Positions 26,643-36,033 of a DNA stretch of 64,000 nucleotides are shown here, in pieces (the stretch's first letter is position 1; each line of letters starts with the position of its first letter). This DNA comes from Paraburkholderia sp. UYCP14C (lineage in GTDB: Bacteria > Pseudomonadota > Gammaproteobacteria > Burkholderiales > Burkholderiaceae): the NCBI RefSeq assembly GCF_004197395.1, contig NZ_SELS01000017.1, positions 1-64,000 of the forward strand, given 5' to 3'. The notes under the pieces are model-generated. The model saw only the letters and a list, made by a program, of their open reading frames with translations, ran no database searches and was not told the DNA's origin. Position numbers and translations under genes: made by a program.

Positions 26643-28055
26643 ATGAATTACGTTCCTCCCGCTTCGGCCGCGGCCTCCACCGCGCGCGACGGCGCGGCGC
26701 TCGCCGGCATGACGCGTGGCGGCAACTCGGTCGACATCGGTCATGCGCTCGACGACGGCCCCTACACGTTGCTGCAGAAGATCGCGGTGGTGCTCGCGGC
26801 GCTGTCGATCGTCGTCGACGGCTTCGACAGCCAGCTGATCGGCTTCGCGATTCCGATGCTGATCAAGGAGTGGGGCATCACGCGCAACGCGTTTGCGCCG
26901 GTGGTCGCATCGGGGCTGATCGGCATGGGTATCGGCAGCGCGTTCGCGGGGCTGTTCGCCGATCGCTTCGGCCGCCGCTGGGCCGTGATCGGCAGCGTGT
27001 TCGTGTTCGGCCTCGCGACCTGCGCGATCAGTCTCGCGCCGAACGTCGCGGCCATCGCGGCGCTGCGCTTCATCGCGGGGCTCGGCATCGGCGGCGCGCT
27101 GCCGACCTCGACGACGCTGACCGCCGAGTTCACGCCCGCGCGTTTTCGCACCTTCGCGGTGACTGCGACCATTCTGTGCGTGCCGCTGGGTGGCATGGTC
27201 GCGGGGTTGTTCGCCGGCCAGGTGCTGCCGGTTTATGGCTGGCGCGGTCTGTTCGTGGCGGGTGGTGTGCTGCCGCTGGCGCTCGGCATCGTGCTGCTTG
27301 CCGCGCTGCCGGAATCGCCGCGGTTCATGGCGCGCCGTCCGCAGCGCTGGCCCGAACTCGTGAAGCTGCTGCGGCGCATGGCGCGCGACGTGTCGGCCGA
27401 TGCGACTTTCACCGACGTGCGCGAACAAAGCGCCGAGAGACACGTCGGCTTTACCGCGCTGTTCCGCGATGGCCGTTCGCGCGACACCGTCGCGATCTGG
27501 GGCGCGTTCTTCATGTGCCTGCTCGCGGTGTACGCGGCATTCAGCTGGCTGCCGTCGATGCTGACCAGCGAGGGTTTGAGCGTGTCGCTCGCAGGCTACG
27601 GCCTGAGCGCGTACAACCTTGGTGGCGTAATCGGCGCGGTGCTGTGCGCGCTCGCGATCGGGCGCTACGGCTCGCGCTGGCCGCTGCTGCTGTGCTGCGT
27701 GGGCGGCGTCGCGAGTGCATGGATGCTGCTCGGCGTCAGCGCGACGCAGCATACGGCGTTGATGATCGTCGGCCTCGGCTTGCACGGGCTGTTCGTCAAC
27801 GCGGTGCAATCGACGATGTACGCGCTGTGCGCCTACGTTTATCCGACCAGCGTGCGGGCAACGGGCACCGCGTCGGCACTCGCGTTCGGGCGCGTCGGCG
27901 CGATTCTTAGCGCGTTCGCGGGCGCTGCGGTGATCACGGCCGGCGGCGCATCGGGCTATCTGCTGATGCTCGGTATCGCGATGGCCGTCGTGCTGATCGC
28001 ACTGGCCGTGGTGCAGCGGCATATTCCGCGTCGAGGCGCCGAGACAGCGCGCTGA
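26643..28055 (+). CDS. MFS transporter, aromatic acid:H+ symporter family
   Basis: This 470-residue inner-membrane protein has twelve spans. Span 1 carries DGFDSQLIGFAIP, the DGFD signature of the AAHS (PcaK/BenK) family; GLFADRFGRRWAVIG lies in the 2-3 loop, and LPESPRFM follows span 6. It probably imports mandelate or a related aromatic acid for the three enzymes upstream. The ATG at 26643 has GGAG at a spacing of eight bases; the ATG at 26637 is only two bases from it and so is less likely. A terminator-like hairpin follows the stop. Confidence 0.9.
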   Translation: MNYVPPASAAASTARDGAALAGMTRGGNSVDIGHALDDGPYTLLQKIAVVLAALSIVVDGFDSQLIGFAIPMLIKEWGITRNAFAPVVASGLIGMGIGSAFAGLFADRFGRRWAVIGSVFVFGLATCAISLAPNVAAIAALRFIAGLGIGGALPTSTTLTAEFTPARFRTFAVTATILCVPLGGMVAGLFAGQVLPVYGWRGLFVAGGVLPLALGIVLLAALPESPRFMARRPQRWPELVKLLRRMARDVSADATFTDVREQSAERHVGFTALFRDGRSRDTVAIWGAFFMCLLAVYAAFSWLPSMLTSEGLSVSLAGYGLSAYNLGGVIGAVLCALAIGRYGSRWPLLLCCVGGVASAWMLLGVSATQHTALMIVGLGLHGLFVNAVQSTMYALCAYVYPTSVRATGTASALAFGRVGAILSAFAGAAVITAGGASGYLLMLGIAMAVVLIALAVVQRHIPRRGAETAR

Positions 28056-28064
28056 TCGACGCGA

Positions 28065-28098
28065 CGTCCTTCGCGGTGCGTTCGTATCGCGAAGGACG
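28065..28098 (+). terminator. Terminator-like hairpin after the aromatic operon
   Basis: An 11-bp perfect inverted repeat (28065-28075 / 28088-28098) with a 12-base loop lies ten bases after the MFS stop. It is not followed by an immediate T-run, although GATTTTCC comes further downstream. Confidence 0.6.
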
Positions 28099-28288
28099 AT
28101 TGCGCGTGATCTTCTGATTTTCCCCCTTGCAGTTATCCGTTTCTCGCACATCGCGAGTGGATGGAGCACGTCCGTATGTAGCCGCGTGTGCAAACCGAAA
28201 AACCGCTGGGCGTGCGTAGTCTGGTGCGCCCTATAACAACCGGCCGCCTACCCGCTCGTACCGGCAGGCCAACAATAAACAGGAAATC

Positions 28289-29428
28289 ATGGAGACTTCG
28301 AAGTTACGGATTGCAGCAGCACTCGTGTTGTCGGGCGCAATGGCGTCCGCGCAGAGCAGCGTGACGCTGTACGGGATCGTCGACACGGGTGTCGAATACG
28401 TTTCGCACGCGAACGCGGCAGGCGATAGCCTCGTGCGGATGCCCGGCATCACCGGCGAAATGCCGTCGCGCTGGGGCATGCGCGGCAACGAAGCATTGGG
28501 GAGCGGGCTGTCGGCGATCTTCGCGCTCGAAAGCGGATTCAACATGCGCAATGGCACGTTGAATCAGGGCGGCCGGCTGTTCGGACGTCAGGCGTGGGTT
28601 GGATTCGATACGCCGTACGGCGCGCTGACGTTCGGCCGCCAATACACGATGACCTTTTGGGCGCTGTCGAGCGCGGACCTGCTCGGCCCGGACATCTACG
28701 GCGGCACCGCGTCGTTCGATCAGTATCTGCCGAGCGCGCGTAGCGACAATACGATCGTCTACAAGGGCAGCTATGCGGGTTTCACGTTGGGCGCGACATG
28801 GTCGTTCGGCCGCGATTCGACGGGCACCGGCAATTCGCCGGGGCAGGGAACCTGCGCGGGGCCGACAGCCGGCAACGGGCCGACTTGCCGCGAATGGTCC
28901 GCGATGCTGCGCTACGACCGCAATGGCTACGGTGTCGCCGCGGCCTACGATCAGCAACACGGCGGCCCGGGCGCGATGGCGAACATGTACGACGGCACGC
29001 CGACGTTCGACTTCAGCAATCCGGACGACACCGACGTGCGTATGCAACTGAACGGCTACGGCCACATCGGCAACTTGCGGGTGGGCGGCGGCTGGCTCGG
29101 GCGGCGCGTCGACACGGTGTCGCCGGCCACGCCGAACGTGCATTCGGACCAGTACTATCTGAGCGCGTCGTATCCGGTTACGCCGGCGTTCGTCGTCGAT
29201 GGCGGCGTGTATCACATCGTCAATAGCCGCGACGATGCGCGCGGCACGATCGCCGCATTGCGCACGACGTATCTGCTGTCGAAGCGCACGGCGGTGTATC
29301 TGCAGGGCGCATATCTGTGGAATAGCGACAAGGCCGCTTATACGGTCAGTCAGGGCGGCGGCGGGACGACGCCGGCGCCGGGCGCGAGTCAGCTTGGGGT
29401 GATGGCGGGGCTGCGGCACAGCTTCTGA
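28289..29428 (+). CDS. Gram-negative porin (Burkholderia OpcP type)
   Basis: This 379-residue porin has a short signal peptide (cleavage after ASAQ, about residue 22), first strand SSVTLYGIVDTGVEYVS, the segment LGSGLSAIFALESGF, YGALTFGRQYTM, and a terminal Phe (GLRHSF). GGAAA-type Shine-Dalgarno at 28281. It follows the aromatic operon on the same strand, 233 bases downstream and beyond a hairpin, so it has its own promoter. It may admit aromatic acids through the outer membrane; this is positional inference only. Confidence 0.9.
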   Translation: METSKLRIAAALVLSGAMASAQSSVTLYGIVDTGVEYVSHANAAGDSLVRMPGITGEMPSRWGMRGNEALGSGLSAIFALESGFNMRNGTLNQGGRLFGRQAWVGFDTPYGALTFGRQYTMTFWALSSADLLGPDIYGGTASFDQYLPSARSDNTIVYKGSYAGFTLGATWSFGRDSTGTGNSPGQGTCAGPTAGNGPTCREWSAMLRYDRNGYGVAAAYDQQHGGPGAMANMYDGTPTFDFSNPDDTDVRMQLNGYGHIGNLRVGGGWLGRRVDTVSPATPNVHSDQYYLSASYPVTPAFVVDGGVYHIVNSRDDARGTIAALRTTYLLSKRTAVYLQGAYLWNSDKAAYTVSQGGGGTTPAPGASQLGVMAGLRHSF

Positions 29429-29536
29429 TCGCCGTGTTGCACGACAGCGCGGCCGCATCGTAGTTGCCGCGCCGTTTCAGCCACACTCCATTCGAGCGTG
29501 GCCGAATTGCATTAGTCAAACGCACACGCAGCGCGA

Positions 29537-30268
29537 TCAACCTTGCTGGATATAAGCGGGCAACGCCAGCGCATTCGCGACCGGATCGCCGGCCGCATTG
29601 GTCGGCAGATACTGCGTCTGAAACGCGGTGAACATCGCGGCAAAACCATCGGCGCGCTGCACGATCACCGCGCCATCCTGGAACGCGCCGTTTTCGTTGT
29701 AATGCGGGCCGCGCGGATTGCCCTGATTCATGTGGGTCTCGTGAAGGCCGTCCTTTTTCGGCAGGAATAGAAAGCCGAACCCGTAGACCACGATGCCCGC
29801 TGTCGTCGGTGTCCAGAAATCGCGGTTGTGCAACTGACCGCTGCCGTTGTCGAAAGGCAGGCTTTGCGACGGCTGCGTTTCGTCGATGCTCAGGATCTCG
29901 TCGATGATGTCGTTGACGTCGGCGCGATTGCCGTTTTGATCCTCGTAGGGGACCGGCCGCATGCGGTGAATGTCGAGCAGGCTGCTGTCCTGGAAGTAAT
30001 CGAGCCGCGGAAAACCGCTGGTGTAAAGGCCGAGGTTCAGCGGCTGCAGTTTCGCGGTTAGCGGATCGGCGAAGTTCAGATCGGCGTAGAAGTACACGTC
30101 GTCGTTACCGCTTGCGCCCGGTTGCGTCGACGCCGAATTCACGACGATGTTGAATGGCGTGTTGTCGTTGCCGGAAACCGTAATCACATAGTGCGGACTG
30201 CCTACATACGAATCTTTGAAAGGCGCCGCGCGCAGCAGGTTTCCCTTGAACATGCAGTATTCGTTCAT
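29537..30268 (-). CDS. DUF2278 family protein (YukJ-like)
   Basis: This 243-residue protein is covered by DUF2278: an N-terminal FKGNLLRAAPFKDS, a central PFDNGSGQLHNRDFW, and the hallmark HETHMNQGNPRGPHYNENGAFQDGAV region, listed here in pieces (HMNQGN and DGAVIVQRADG). The function of the family is unknown; members often lie beside secretion or surface genes in Bacillus. No signal peptide is seen. The ATG at 30268 is chosen because it starts right before the conserved strand. It is monocistronic. Confidence 0.8.
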   Translation of the reverse strand: MNEYCMFKGNLLRAAPFKDSYVGSPHYVITVSGNDNTPFNIVVNSASTQPGASGNDDVYFYADLNFADPLTAKLQPLNLGLYTSGFPRLDYFQDSSLLDIHRMRPVPYEDQNGNRADVNDIIDEILSIDETQPSQSLPFDNGSGQLHNRDFWTPTTAGIVVYGFGFLFLPKKDGLHETHMNQGNPRGPHYNENGAFQDGAVIVQRADGFAAMFTAFQTQYLPTNAAGDPVANALALPAYIQQG

Positions 30269-30533
30269 GACTGAATGACCTTGTCGAAGTTGACGAACGG
30301 AAAGCGACTCGCGTCCAAGCATACGGTGCTACTCGTGGATAAACAACCGCTTCTGCTGTCATACGGTTGCAATGTTGATGCGGCTTGGATGAGGCCTTTT
30401 CGATCAGACTGGCAGGGTTGGCAACGCGGGTACGCTGGTGTTTTTATCAAAACGTTGTTGCTGTCTCCGAACAAAAAATGCCAACCAGTGAAGCCGACAT
30501 GCGACGCTGGCGGCAACGCGTACTTCGCCCAGA

Positions 30534-31268
30534 TCAGTGAGCCGTTTCGAACCCGGCCGCCCACCGAGCCCATTCAACCAGCACTTCGGTCACATCGCCC
30601 GGCCGCTCCATCGTGCACATGTGACCGCTTCGCTCGATCACGCGAAGCCGCGAGCCACGTATCTGCGCGTGCATCTCCTCGTGGCGCGCCAAGGGACTCC
30701 ATTGGTCATCGCGGCCGCACACGATCATCGTCGGGCACGCGATGTCGCCAAGCAGCGCCGTCGCATCAGGACGATCGAGCAACGCGCGGATCTGCGCCGC
30801 GAATTTGTCCGGCGTGCTTCGGTCGATCATGTTGAGCACCGCCTCGTAGACGGCGCAATCGTGGCGATCGGCGTTGACCATGCCGGGCGCCCACTCATTG
30901 CCCATGGCGCGCATGCTCTTTGCGCGCGCGAGTTCGAGCAGTCGTAGCCGCTGCGCGCGCTCGTTTTCGCCGGCCTCGCCGGCGGCGCGCGCGGTGCAGC
31001 CGGTGTCGAGCAACGCGAGCCCGGCGACACGTTCCGGTGCTCGCCGGAACACTTCGAGCGCGACCCGTCCTCCCATCGAATGACCCGCGACCAGCAGACG
31101 GTCTCCCGATACCGACTCGAGCACGAGTTCGGCCATCGCGCCGAGCGAGTCGCGCATGCCGTAGTCGGGCACGAAGCAGTCGCCGATCGCGCCGAGTGCG
31201 CCGCGCTGGTCGGCCCAGACTGCGTCATCGCAGAGCAGGCCGGGGAGCAAAACGATTTGGTGGGTCAT
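30534..31268 (-). CDS. Alpha/beta hydrolase fold protein
   Basis: This 244-residue protein has the nucleophile elbow GHSMGG (Ser near residue 66), oxyanion region LLPGLLCDDAVW near the N-terminus, a catalytic Asp in CGRDDQWSP and His in ERSGHMCTMERP. Its size and layout are like 3-oxoadipate enol-lactonase and MhpC-type hydrolases. The substrate is unknown and the neighbours give no clue. The ATG at 31268 is chosen; an upstream extension is poorly conserved in character. Confidence 0.85.
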   Translation of the reverse strand: MTHQIVLLPGLLCDDAVWADQRGALGAIGDCFVPDYGMRDSLGAMAELVLESVSGDRLLVAGHSMGGRVALEVFRRAPERVAGLALLDTGCTARAAGEAGENERAQRLRLLELARAKSMRAMGNEWAPGMVNADRHDCAVYEAVLNMIDRSTPDKFAAQIRALLDRPDATALLGDIACPTMIVCGRDDQWSPLARHEEMHAQIRGSRLRVIERSGHMCTMERPGDVTEVLVEWARWAAGFETAH

Positions 31269-31503
31269 TGGTGGGTCCTGTGTCGCGGTAGGCGGATAGA
31301 AGAAGCGGCACTCGATACGGCGCCATAGTCGAATGGTAACGGCCCGCATGAAAAACTACGATCGAAACGGGCACGCCGACGCGCGAGCCGGTGATCGCGC
31401 TCAATGCAAACCGAAAAGGTGGCGGGTCGTTCGACAAATGACTGCGCGAAGAAAGCGCAACGTAGTCTCGGCGAATAGGTTGCTAACCTCGCGGCAGATG
31501 AGC

Positions 31504-31539
31504 CGCGGGAAAATCGCGCAATTAGCGGATTTTCCCGCG
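31504..31539. repeat. Perfect 12-bp inverted repeat between hydrolase and spuC genes
   Basis: CGCGGGAAAATC (31504-31515) and GATTTTCCCGCG (31528-31539) are perfect arms around a 12-base loop. It lies 68 bases after the spuC stop on the minus strand and about 235 bases before the hydrolase start. It may be the terminator of the putrescine genes or an operator for the hydrolase; there is no T-run. Confidence 0.6.
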
Positions 31540-31606
31540 TTCGGCAGGGTATGGAAGGACGGCGCCGAAACGAGCAGCCAGTAAGGCGGGTGAATGTAAC
31601 GCGAGG

Positions 31607-33061
31607 CTATAGCATGCCCATCTGCCGCGCGGTCGCATCGATCGCCGCTTTGGCCTTCGAAACGATTTCGTCGATTTCCGGCCGGCTGATCACGAGTGGC
31701 GGCGACAGCAGCATCCGGTCGCCGCTCGCGCGCATGATCAGATTGCCGTCGAAGCAGAAGTCGCGGCACAACGTACCGACCTCGCCGCCATTCGCAAAGC
31801 GCTTGCGCGGGAGCGGCACCTCGGCGAGTTGCACGGCCGCCACGAGCCCCGCGCCGCTGATCTCGCCGACGATAGGATGAGCCGCGAACGTCTCGCGCAG
31901 CTTCTTCTGAAAGTACGGACCGGTATCCGCCTTGACGCGCTCGACGATCTTCTCGTCGCGCAGCAGTTTCAGATTGGCAACCGCGACGGCCGCCGCCACC
32001 GGATGCCCGGAGTAGGTGAGGCCGTGATTGAAGTCGCCGTTGTTGATCAGTGCGCGGGCAACGCGATCATGTAAGCCGACGGCGCCCATCGGCACGTAAC
32101 CGCTCGTCAGTCCTTTCGCGAGCGTGATCAGATCCGGCTCGAAGCCGAAGTGCTGATGCGCGAACCATTCGCCGGTCCGGCCGAAGCCGCCGATCACTTC
32201 ATCAGCGACCAGAAGTACATCGTACTTGCGGCAAATGCGCTGGATTTCGGGCCAATAAGTGTCGGCCGGAAAGATTACGCCGCCCGCTCCCTGGAAAGGC
32301 TCACCGATAAACGCGGCGACATTGTCCGCACCGAGTTCGAGAATCTTCGCTTCGAGTTGCCGCGCGCGAGCCAGAGCGAATGCTTCCGGCGTCTGATCGC
32401 TTGCCGCCTCGCCGAAGAAATAGGGCTGGTCGATATGCACGATGTTCTCGACTTTCGACGGCATCTGCTCGTGCATATAACTCATACCGCCTAGCGTGCC
32501 CCCAGCGATCGTCGACCCGTGATAAGCATTCTTGCGCGCGATGACGAACTTCTTCGCGCTCTGGCGCTGTGTCGCCCAGTATTGATGGACGATACGCAGC
32601 ACCGTGTCGTTGCCTTCCGAGCCGCTGTTGCAGTAGAAAAAGTGATTGAATGGCGCGGGCGTCAGTTCCGCGAGCAGGGCCGACAGTTCGATCACCGGCG
32701 GATGCGTCGTCTTGAAGAACGTGTTGTAGAACGGCAGTTCCCGCATCTGGCGGAATGCCGCGTCGGCCAGTTCCTGGCGGCCATAGCCGACGTTCACGCA
32801 CCAGAGTCCCGCCATCCCGTCGATGATCTTGTTGCCTTCCGAGTCCCACAGGTACACGCCCTGCGCCTTGACGATCACGCGAGAACCCGCGCGATTGAGC
32901 GAGCCCATATCCGAGAACGGGTGGATATGATGCGCGGCATCGAGCGCGCGGTATTCGGCGGTGCTGCGCGATGGGGTTTGCGATGTCCCCGTGTTTATCG
33001 TGCCGCCAGAAGCGGGCGTTTCCTGTTCCGCATCCAGCACGTCTTCATTCTTATAGCTCAT
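31607..33061 (-). CDS. spuC: Putrescine--pyruvate aminotransferase (SpuC-like), class III
   Basis: This 484-residue PLP enzyme has Asp287 (VADEVIGGFGRTG) and the PLP lysine Lys316 (LITLAKGLTSGYVPMGAV). YCNSGSEGNDTVLRIVHQYW and AYHGSTIAGGTLGGM match the omega-aminotransferase branch that includes SpuC. It would transfer an amino group from putrescine or another polyamine to pyruvate, giving 4-aminobutanal. The first 40 residues are extended and Thr/Ser-rich. It is the third gene of a minus-strand set with puuD and puuA (51 bases after puuA). Confidence 0.85.
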   Translation of the reverse strand: MSYKNEDVLDAEQETPASGGTINTGTSQTPSRSTAEYRALDAAHHIHPFSDMGSLNRAGSRVIVKAQGVYLWDSEGNKIIDGMAGLWCVNVGYGRQELADAAFRQMRELPFYNTFFKTTHPPVIELSALLAELTPAPFNHFFYCNSGSEGNDTVLRIVHQYWATQRQSAKKFVIARKNAYHGSTIAGGTLGGMSYMHEQMPSKVENIVHIDQPYFFGEAASDQTPEAFALARARQLEAKILELGADNVAAFIGEPFQGAGGVIFPADTYWPEIQRICRKYDVLLVADEVIGGFGRTGEWFAHQHFGFEPDLITLAKGLTSGYVPMGAVGLHDRVARALINNGDFNHGLTYSGHPVAAAVAVANLKLLRDEKIVERVKADTGPYFQKKLRETFAAHPIVGEISGAGLVAAVQLAEVPLPRKRFANGGEVGTLCRDFCFDGNLIMRASGDRMLLSPPLVISRPEIDEIVSKAKAAIDATARQMGML

Positions 33062-33111
33062 ACTGCCTCCGTCTTTTCAAAGGTTCTGATTGACCGATTG
33101 ACCCGCGCCAT

Positions 33112-34446
33112 TTACACATGCAGCAGCAAATGGCGGCGTTCCCACGAACTGATCACGCGGAAGAACGCTTCGTATTCGGTCTCTTTCAGCGCAAGATACG
33201 CACGCACGAACTGTTCGCCGAGTACTTCGGCAATCGGCTCGCAGGCACTCATCAACGTCAGGCCTTCTTCCAGATTGCGCGGTAATTGATAGGGCAATGC
33301 ATAGCCGTCGCTTGCAAGGGGTTCGGTTGCGGCGAGGCGTTGCGTAATGCCGAGATAGCCGGCCGCCAGGGTCGCGGCAATGGCCAGATACGGATTGCAA
33401 TCGACGCCCGGAATGCGGTTCTCGATGCGGCGCGCGACTGGCGCGGAATGCGGAACCCGGAAGCCGACCGTACGATTGTCGTAACCCCACGCGACATTGA
33501 TCGGGGCCGCCATGAAGCGCGACAGACGCCGGTACGAGTTGATGTACGGCGCGAAGATCGGCATCAGCGCCGGCGTGTATTTCTGCAAGCCGGCGATATA
33601 GCCGGTGAAAAGCGAGGTCGGCTCGCCGTCGGCGGCGGTGAAGAGATTGCGGCCGGTCTCCCTATCGACGAGGCTTTGATGCATGTGCATCGCCGAGCCG
33701 GGTTCGCCTTCCATCGGCTTGGCCATGAAGGTCGCGTACATCTTGTGGCGCAACGCCGCTTCGCGCACCGTGCGCTTGAATAGAAACACACTGTCCGCGA
33801 GTTTGAGCGGGTCGCCGTGCATGAAGTTGATTTCCATCTGCGCGGCGCCGACTTCGTGTATCAGCGTGTCGACTTCGAGTTCCTGCACGTCGCAGTACTC
33901 GTAGATGTCTTCGAACAGCGGGTCGAATTCGTTGACCGCTTCGATCGAATACGCCTGGCGGCCGGTTTCGGCGCGACCCGTCCGCCCGACCGGCGGTTGC
34001 AACGGCAGGTCGGGGTCGCGGTTCATATCGACCAGATAGAACTCGAGCTCCGGCGCGATCACCGGTTTCCAGCCGCGCGCCTTGTAGAGATCGAGTACGC
34101 GGCGCAACACGCAGCGCGGCGAGATCGCGACCGGTGTGCCGTCGAAATGAACGCAATCGTGGATTACCTGCGCGGTCGGGTCGACCGCCCACGGAATCAT
34201 CCGGATCGTGCTCGCGTCGGGTACGCACACCATGTCGGGATCGGTGACGCCGGTCAACGAATCGCTTTGCGGATAGTCGCCGGTCACGGTCTGAATCATC
34301 ACCGCCTGCGGCAGACGCATCGATTCTCCCGATTCGAACTTGCTGCGCGGAATGATCTTGCCGCGCGCGATGCCTGCCATGTCCGGAATGATTGCTTCGA
34401 TTTCGGTGACGTGATGCTTTTTCAGAAATTCGTCGATGTCATGCAT
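33112..34446 (-). CDS. puuA: Gamma-glutamylputrescine synthetase (PuuA/SpuI), glutamine synthetase family
   Basis: This 444-residue protein of the GlnA type III group has a reduced N-terminal domain (MHDIDEFLKKHHVTEIEAII) and the catalytic domain with ELEFYLVD, EVGAAQMEINF, FMAKPMEGEPGSAMHMHQSL and the end of the active site with NPYLAIAATLAAGYLGI. It ligates glutamate to putrescine with ATP, the first step of the Puu pathway. It follows puuD by 33 bases and precedes spuC, so two putrescine routes lie side by side. Confidence 0.88.
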   Translation of the reverse strand: MHDIDEFLKKHHVTEIEAIIPDMAGIARGKIIPRSKFESGESMRLPQAVMIQTVTGDYPQSDSLTGVTDPDMVCVPDASTIRMIPWAVDPTAQVIHDCVHFDGTPVAISPRCVLRRVLDLYKARGWKPVIAPELEFYLVDMNRDPDLPLQPPVGRTGRAETGRQAYSIEAVNEFDPLFEDIYEYCDVQELEVDTLIHEVGAAQMEINFMHGDPLKLADSVFLFKRTVREAALRHKMYATFMAKPMEGEPGSAMHMHQSLVDRETGRNLFTAADGEPTSLFTGYIAGLQKYTPALMPIFAPYINSYRRLSRFMAAPINVAWGYDNRTVGFRVPHSAPVARRIENRIPGVDCNPYLAIAATLAAGYLGITQRLAATEPLASDGYALPYQLPRNLEEGLTLMSACEPIAEVLGEQFVRAYLALKETEYEAFFRVISSWERRHLLLHV

Positions 34447-34479
34447 GATTGTTCTCTCTGTCTTGATCCGCGATCCGGG

Positions 34480-35295
34480 TCATTCGTGCGGGGTTGCAAT
34501 GGAGTCGGCGCTACTGCTTCGCGCGCTCATGCGTTGGCGACATGCGCGTTCGCGACATGCGTCGCCGAACGCGGCAAATATCCCGGTCGATAACGCGTCG
34601 TCCGCATATTTCCATTCCGGGTGCCATTGCACGCCGAGCGCGAATGCGGGAGCGGTGCTGACGCCGATCGCTTCGATCAGGCCGTCCGCCGCAATCGCTT
34701 CGACCGTGAGGCCTGTGCCCAGTCGCGCGATGCCCTGACCGTGCAATGAATTCACGCGTGCTTCAAGGGCGCCGCCTGCGAGGCGCTGCAGCATGCCGCC
34801 GCGTGTCAGCGCGATCGTGTGTGATGCGGCGTATTGCACGTCGAGCGTGTCGTCCTTGTTCTCGCGATGGTCGTTCAGTCCGCTGACCTCATGAACGCTT
34901 TGGTGCAAGCTTCCGCCGAATGCGACGTTCATTTCCTGCAAGCCGCGACAGATGGCGAGAACCGGTACGCCCGCCGCCACTGCCGCGCGGATCAGCGGCA
35001 ACGTAGTGGCATCGCGCGCGGGGTCGTGCAATGCGCTGGGCGCGCTCGCAGCGCCGTGAGTGCCGCCATAGCGGCGCGGCTCGACGTTCGAATAGCTGCC
35101 GGTAAATAGCAAGCCGTCGACGGCGACAAGCACATCGTCGATGCATTGACGTTCGCCGAACGCCGGCAACAGCAGCGCGAGCGCGTGCGAGCCCTCGACG
35201 ATCGCGGCGATGTACTTTTCACCGACCACGTGCGATGGATGAGCGCCGAGCATCGTTCTATCGGCGGTGATTCCTACTATTGGTTTGTTTCGCAT
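34480..35295 (-). CDS. puuD: Gamma-glutamyl-gamma-aminobutyrate hydrolase family (PuuD/SpuA)
   Basis: This 271-residue class I glutamine amidotransferase-like hydrolase has the nucleophile Cys116 in PVLAICRGLQEMNVAFGG, and His-Pro-Glu in QWHPEW near residue 238 completes the triad. It releases GABA from gamma-glutamyl-GABA in putrescine breakdown. The ATG at 35295 places the first strand PIVGIT correctly, but no clear Shine-Dalgarno is visible; an in-frame ATG 11 codons upstream is an alternative. It is the first gene of the putrescine set. The oxidase PuuB and dehydrogenase PuuC are not in this window. Confidence 0.87.
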   Translation of the reverse strand: MRNKPIVGITADRTMLGAHPSHVVGEKYIAAIVEGSHALALLLPAFGERQCIDDVLVAVDGLLFTGSYSNVEPRRYGGTHGAASAPSALHDPARDATTLPLIRAAVAAGVPVLAICRGLQEMNVAFGGSLHQSVHEVSGLNDHRENKDDTLDVQYAASHTIALTRGGMLQRLAGGALEARVNSLHGQGIARLGTGLTVEAIAADGLIEAIGVSTAPAFALGVQWHPEWKYADDALSTGIFAAFGDACRERACRQRMSARSSSADSIATPHE

Positions 35296-35987
35296 AAAGA
35301 ATAGGCGTGTCGATCCCACGCCGCGCATCAGGTGAGCGGCGTTCAACAGCGCGTGCGGCAATAAGAGAAAACGCGAAGGCGAGTTAATGCCAAAGCGAAT
35401 CCGCGCAATAACGCGCAGCGCTAATCAGATTGGAAGCGGTTCGATTGAATCCGTCGCGATGCGCGGCAAACGGTCAGCGCCGCGCGGACGCAAACAGACA
35501 GCTCGCGGAAAACGCGCGCAAACGGACGAATCGAGCAGCGAAAAGAGATGCGGGAAGAGAGGCGCTACGGCAGCAGCGAAGCGACTTCGTCTGTGCGCAC
35601 TGCGATGAATGCGCGTGCGGAGAGGACATTGCGGCGTCGAACGGAGCGACGCGACAGGACTGTGATGACGGACAGAAAGCGGCGAAACGCAAGGCTGCCG
35701 TTGCTGCCGTCGGCGCTGGCGCCGTCAGCGCAGATACAACGCGCCTGACTGCGATTCCAATTCACCAAAGGGCCTCGGACTCTCACGATGACACTCGAAG
35801 GGCGTAGTTGAGGGGATTGAACGGCCTGTTTCGAATCCACAGCGGACATTGAAAAAACAGGACACGGGTTGATCGGGAAGAAGCGGTGCTAAACCGTAGT
35901 AGCTCAATTTGCAGCACCGACCACGCGATTACCCAATAGCTAGGATATACGAGCTAAAAATGCCGTCAATTTATTTTTGTTTTTTGG
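35296..35987. other. Upstream region of the putrescine set, no recognisable gene
   Basis: About 690 bases lie between puuD and the DedA-rhodanese terminator. Between about 35430 and 35740 the plus strand is purine-rich, so that its open frames encode Arg/Ala/Lys-rich chains that look like translated non-coding DNA. No domain or ribosome binding site is seen. The promoter of puuD must lie here on the minus strand. Confidence 0.45.
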
Positions 35988-36013
35988 CAAAACGGCATCG
36001 AGCGTGATGCCGT
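35988..36013 (-). terminator. Terminator hairpin after the DedA-rhodanese gene
   Basis: The 8-bp perfect stem ACGGCATC (35992-35999) / GATGCCGT (36006-36013) lies 21 bases after the stop. On the minus strand the stem is followed by TTTGCC; on the plus strand CTGTTTT follows. It is a moderate, possibly bidirectional terminator. Confidence 0.55.
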
Positions 36014-36033
36014 CTGTTTTATCTACCGTTCGT

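Noticed and set aside
26445-28193. A 582-codon minus-strand frame opposite the AAHS transporter
   Set aside because: Same antisense pattern; the plus-strand protein has clear MFS motifs and a ribosome binding site.
35430-35807. An Arg/Ala-rich plus-strand frame upstream of puuD
   Set aside because: It starts at a TTG without Shine-Dalgarno, and its composition reflects a purine-rich stretch rather than a protein.
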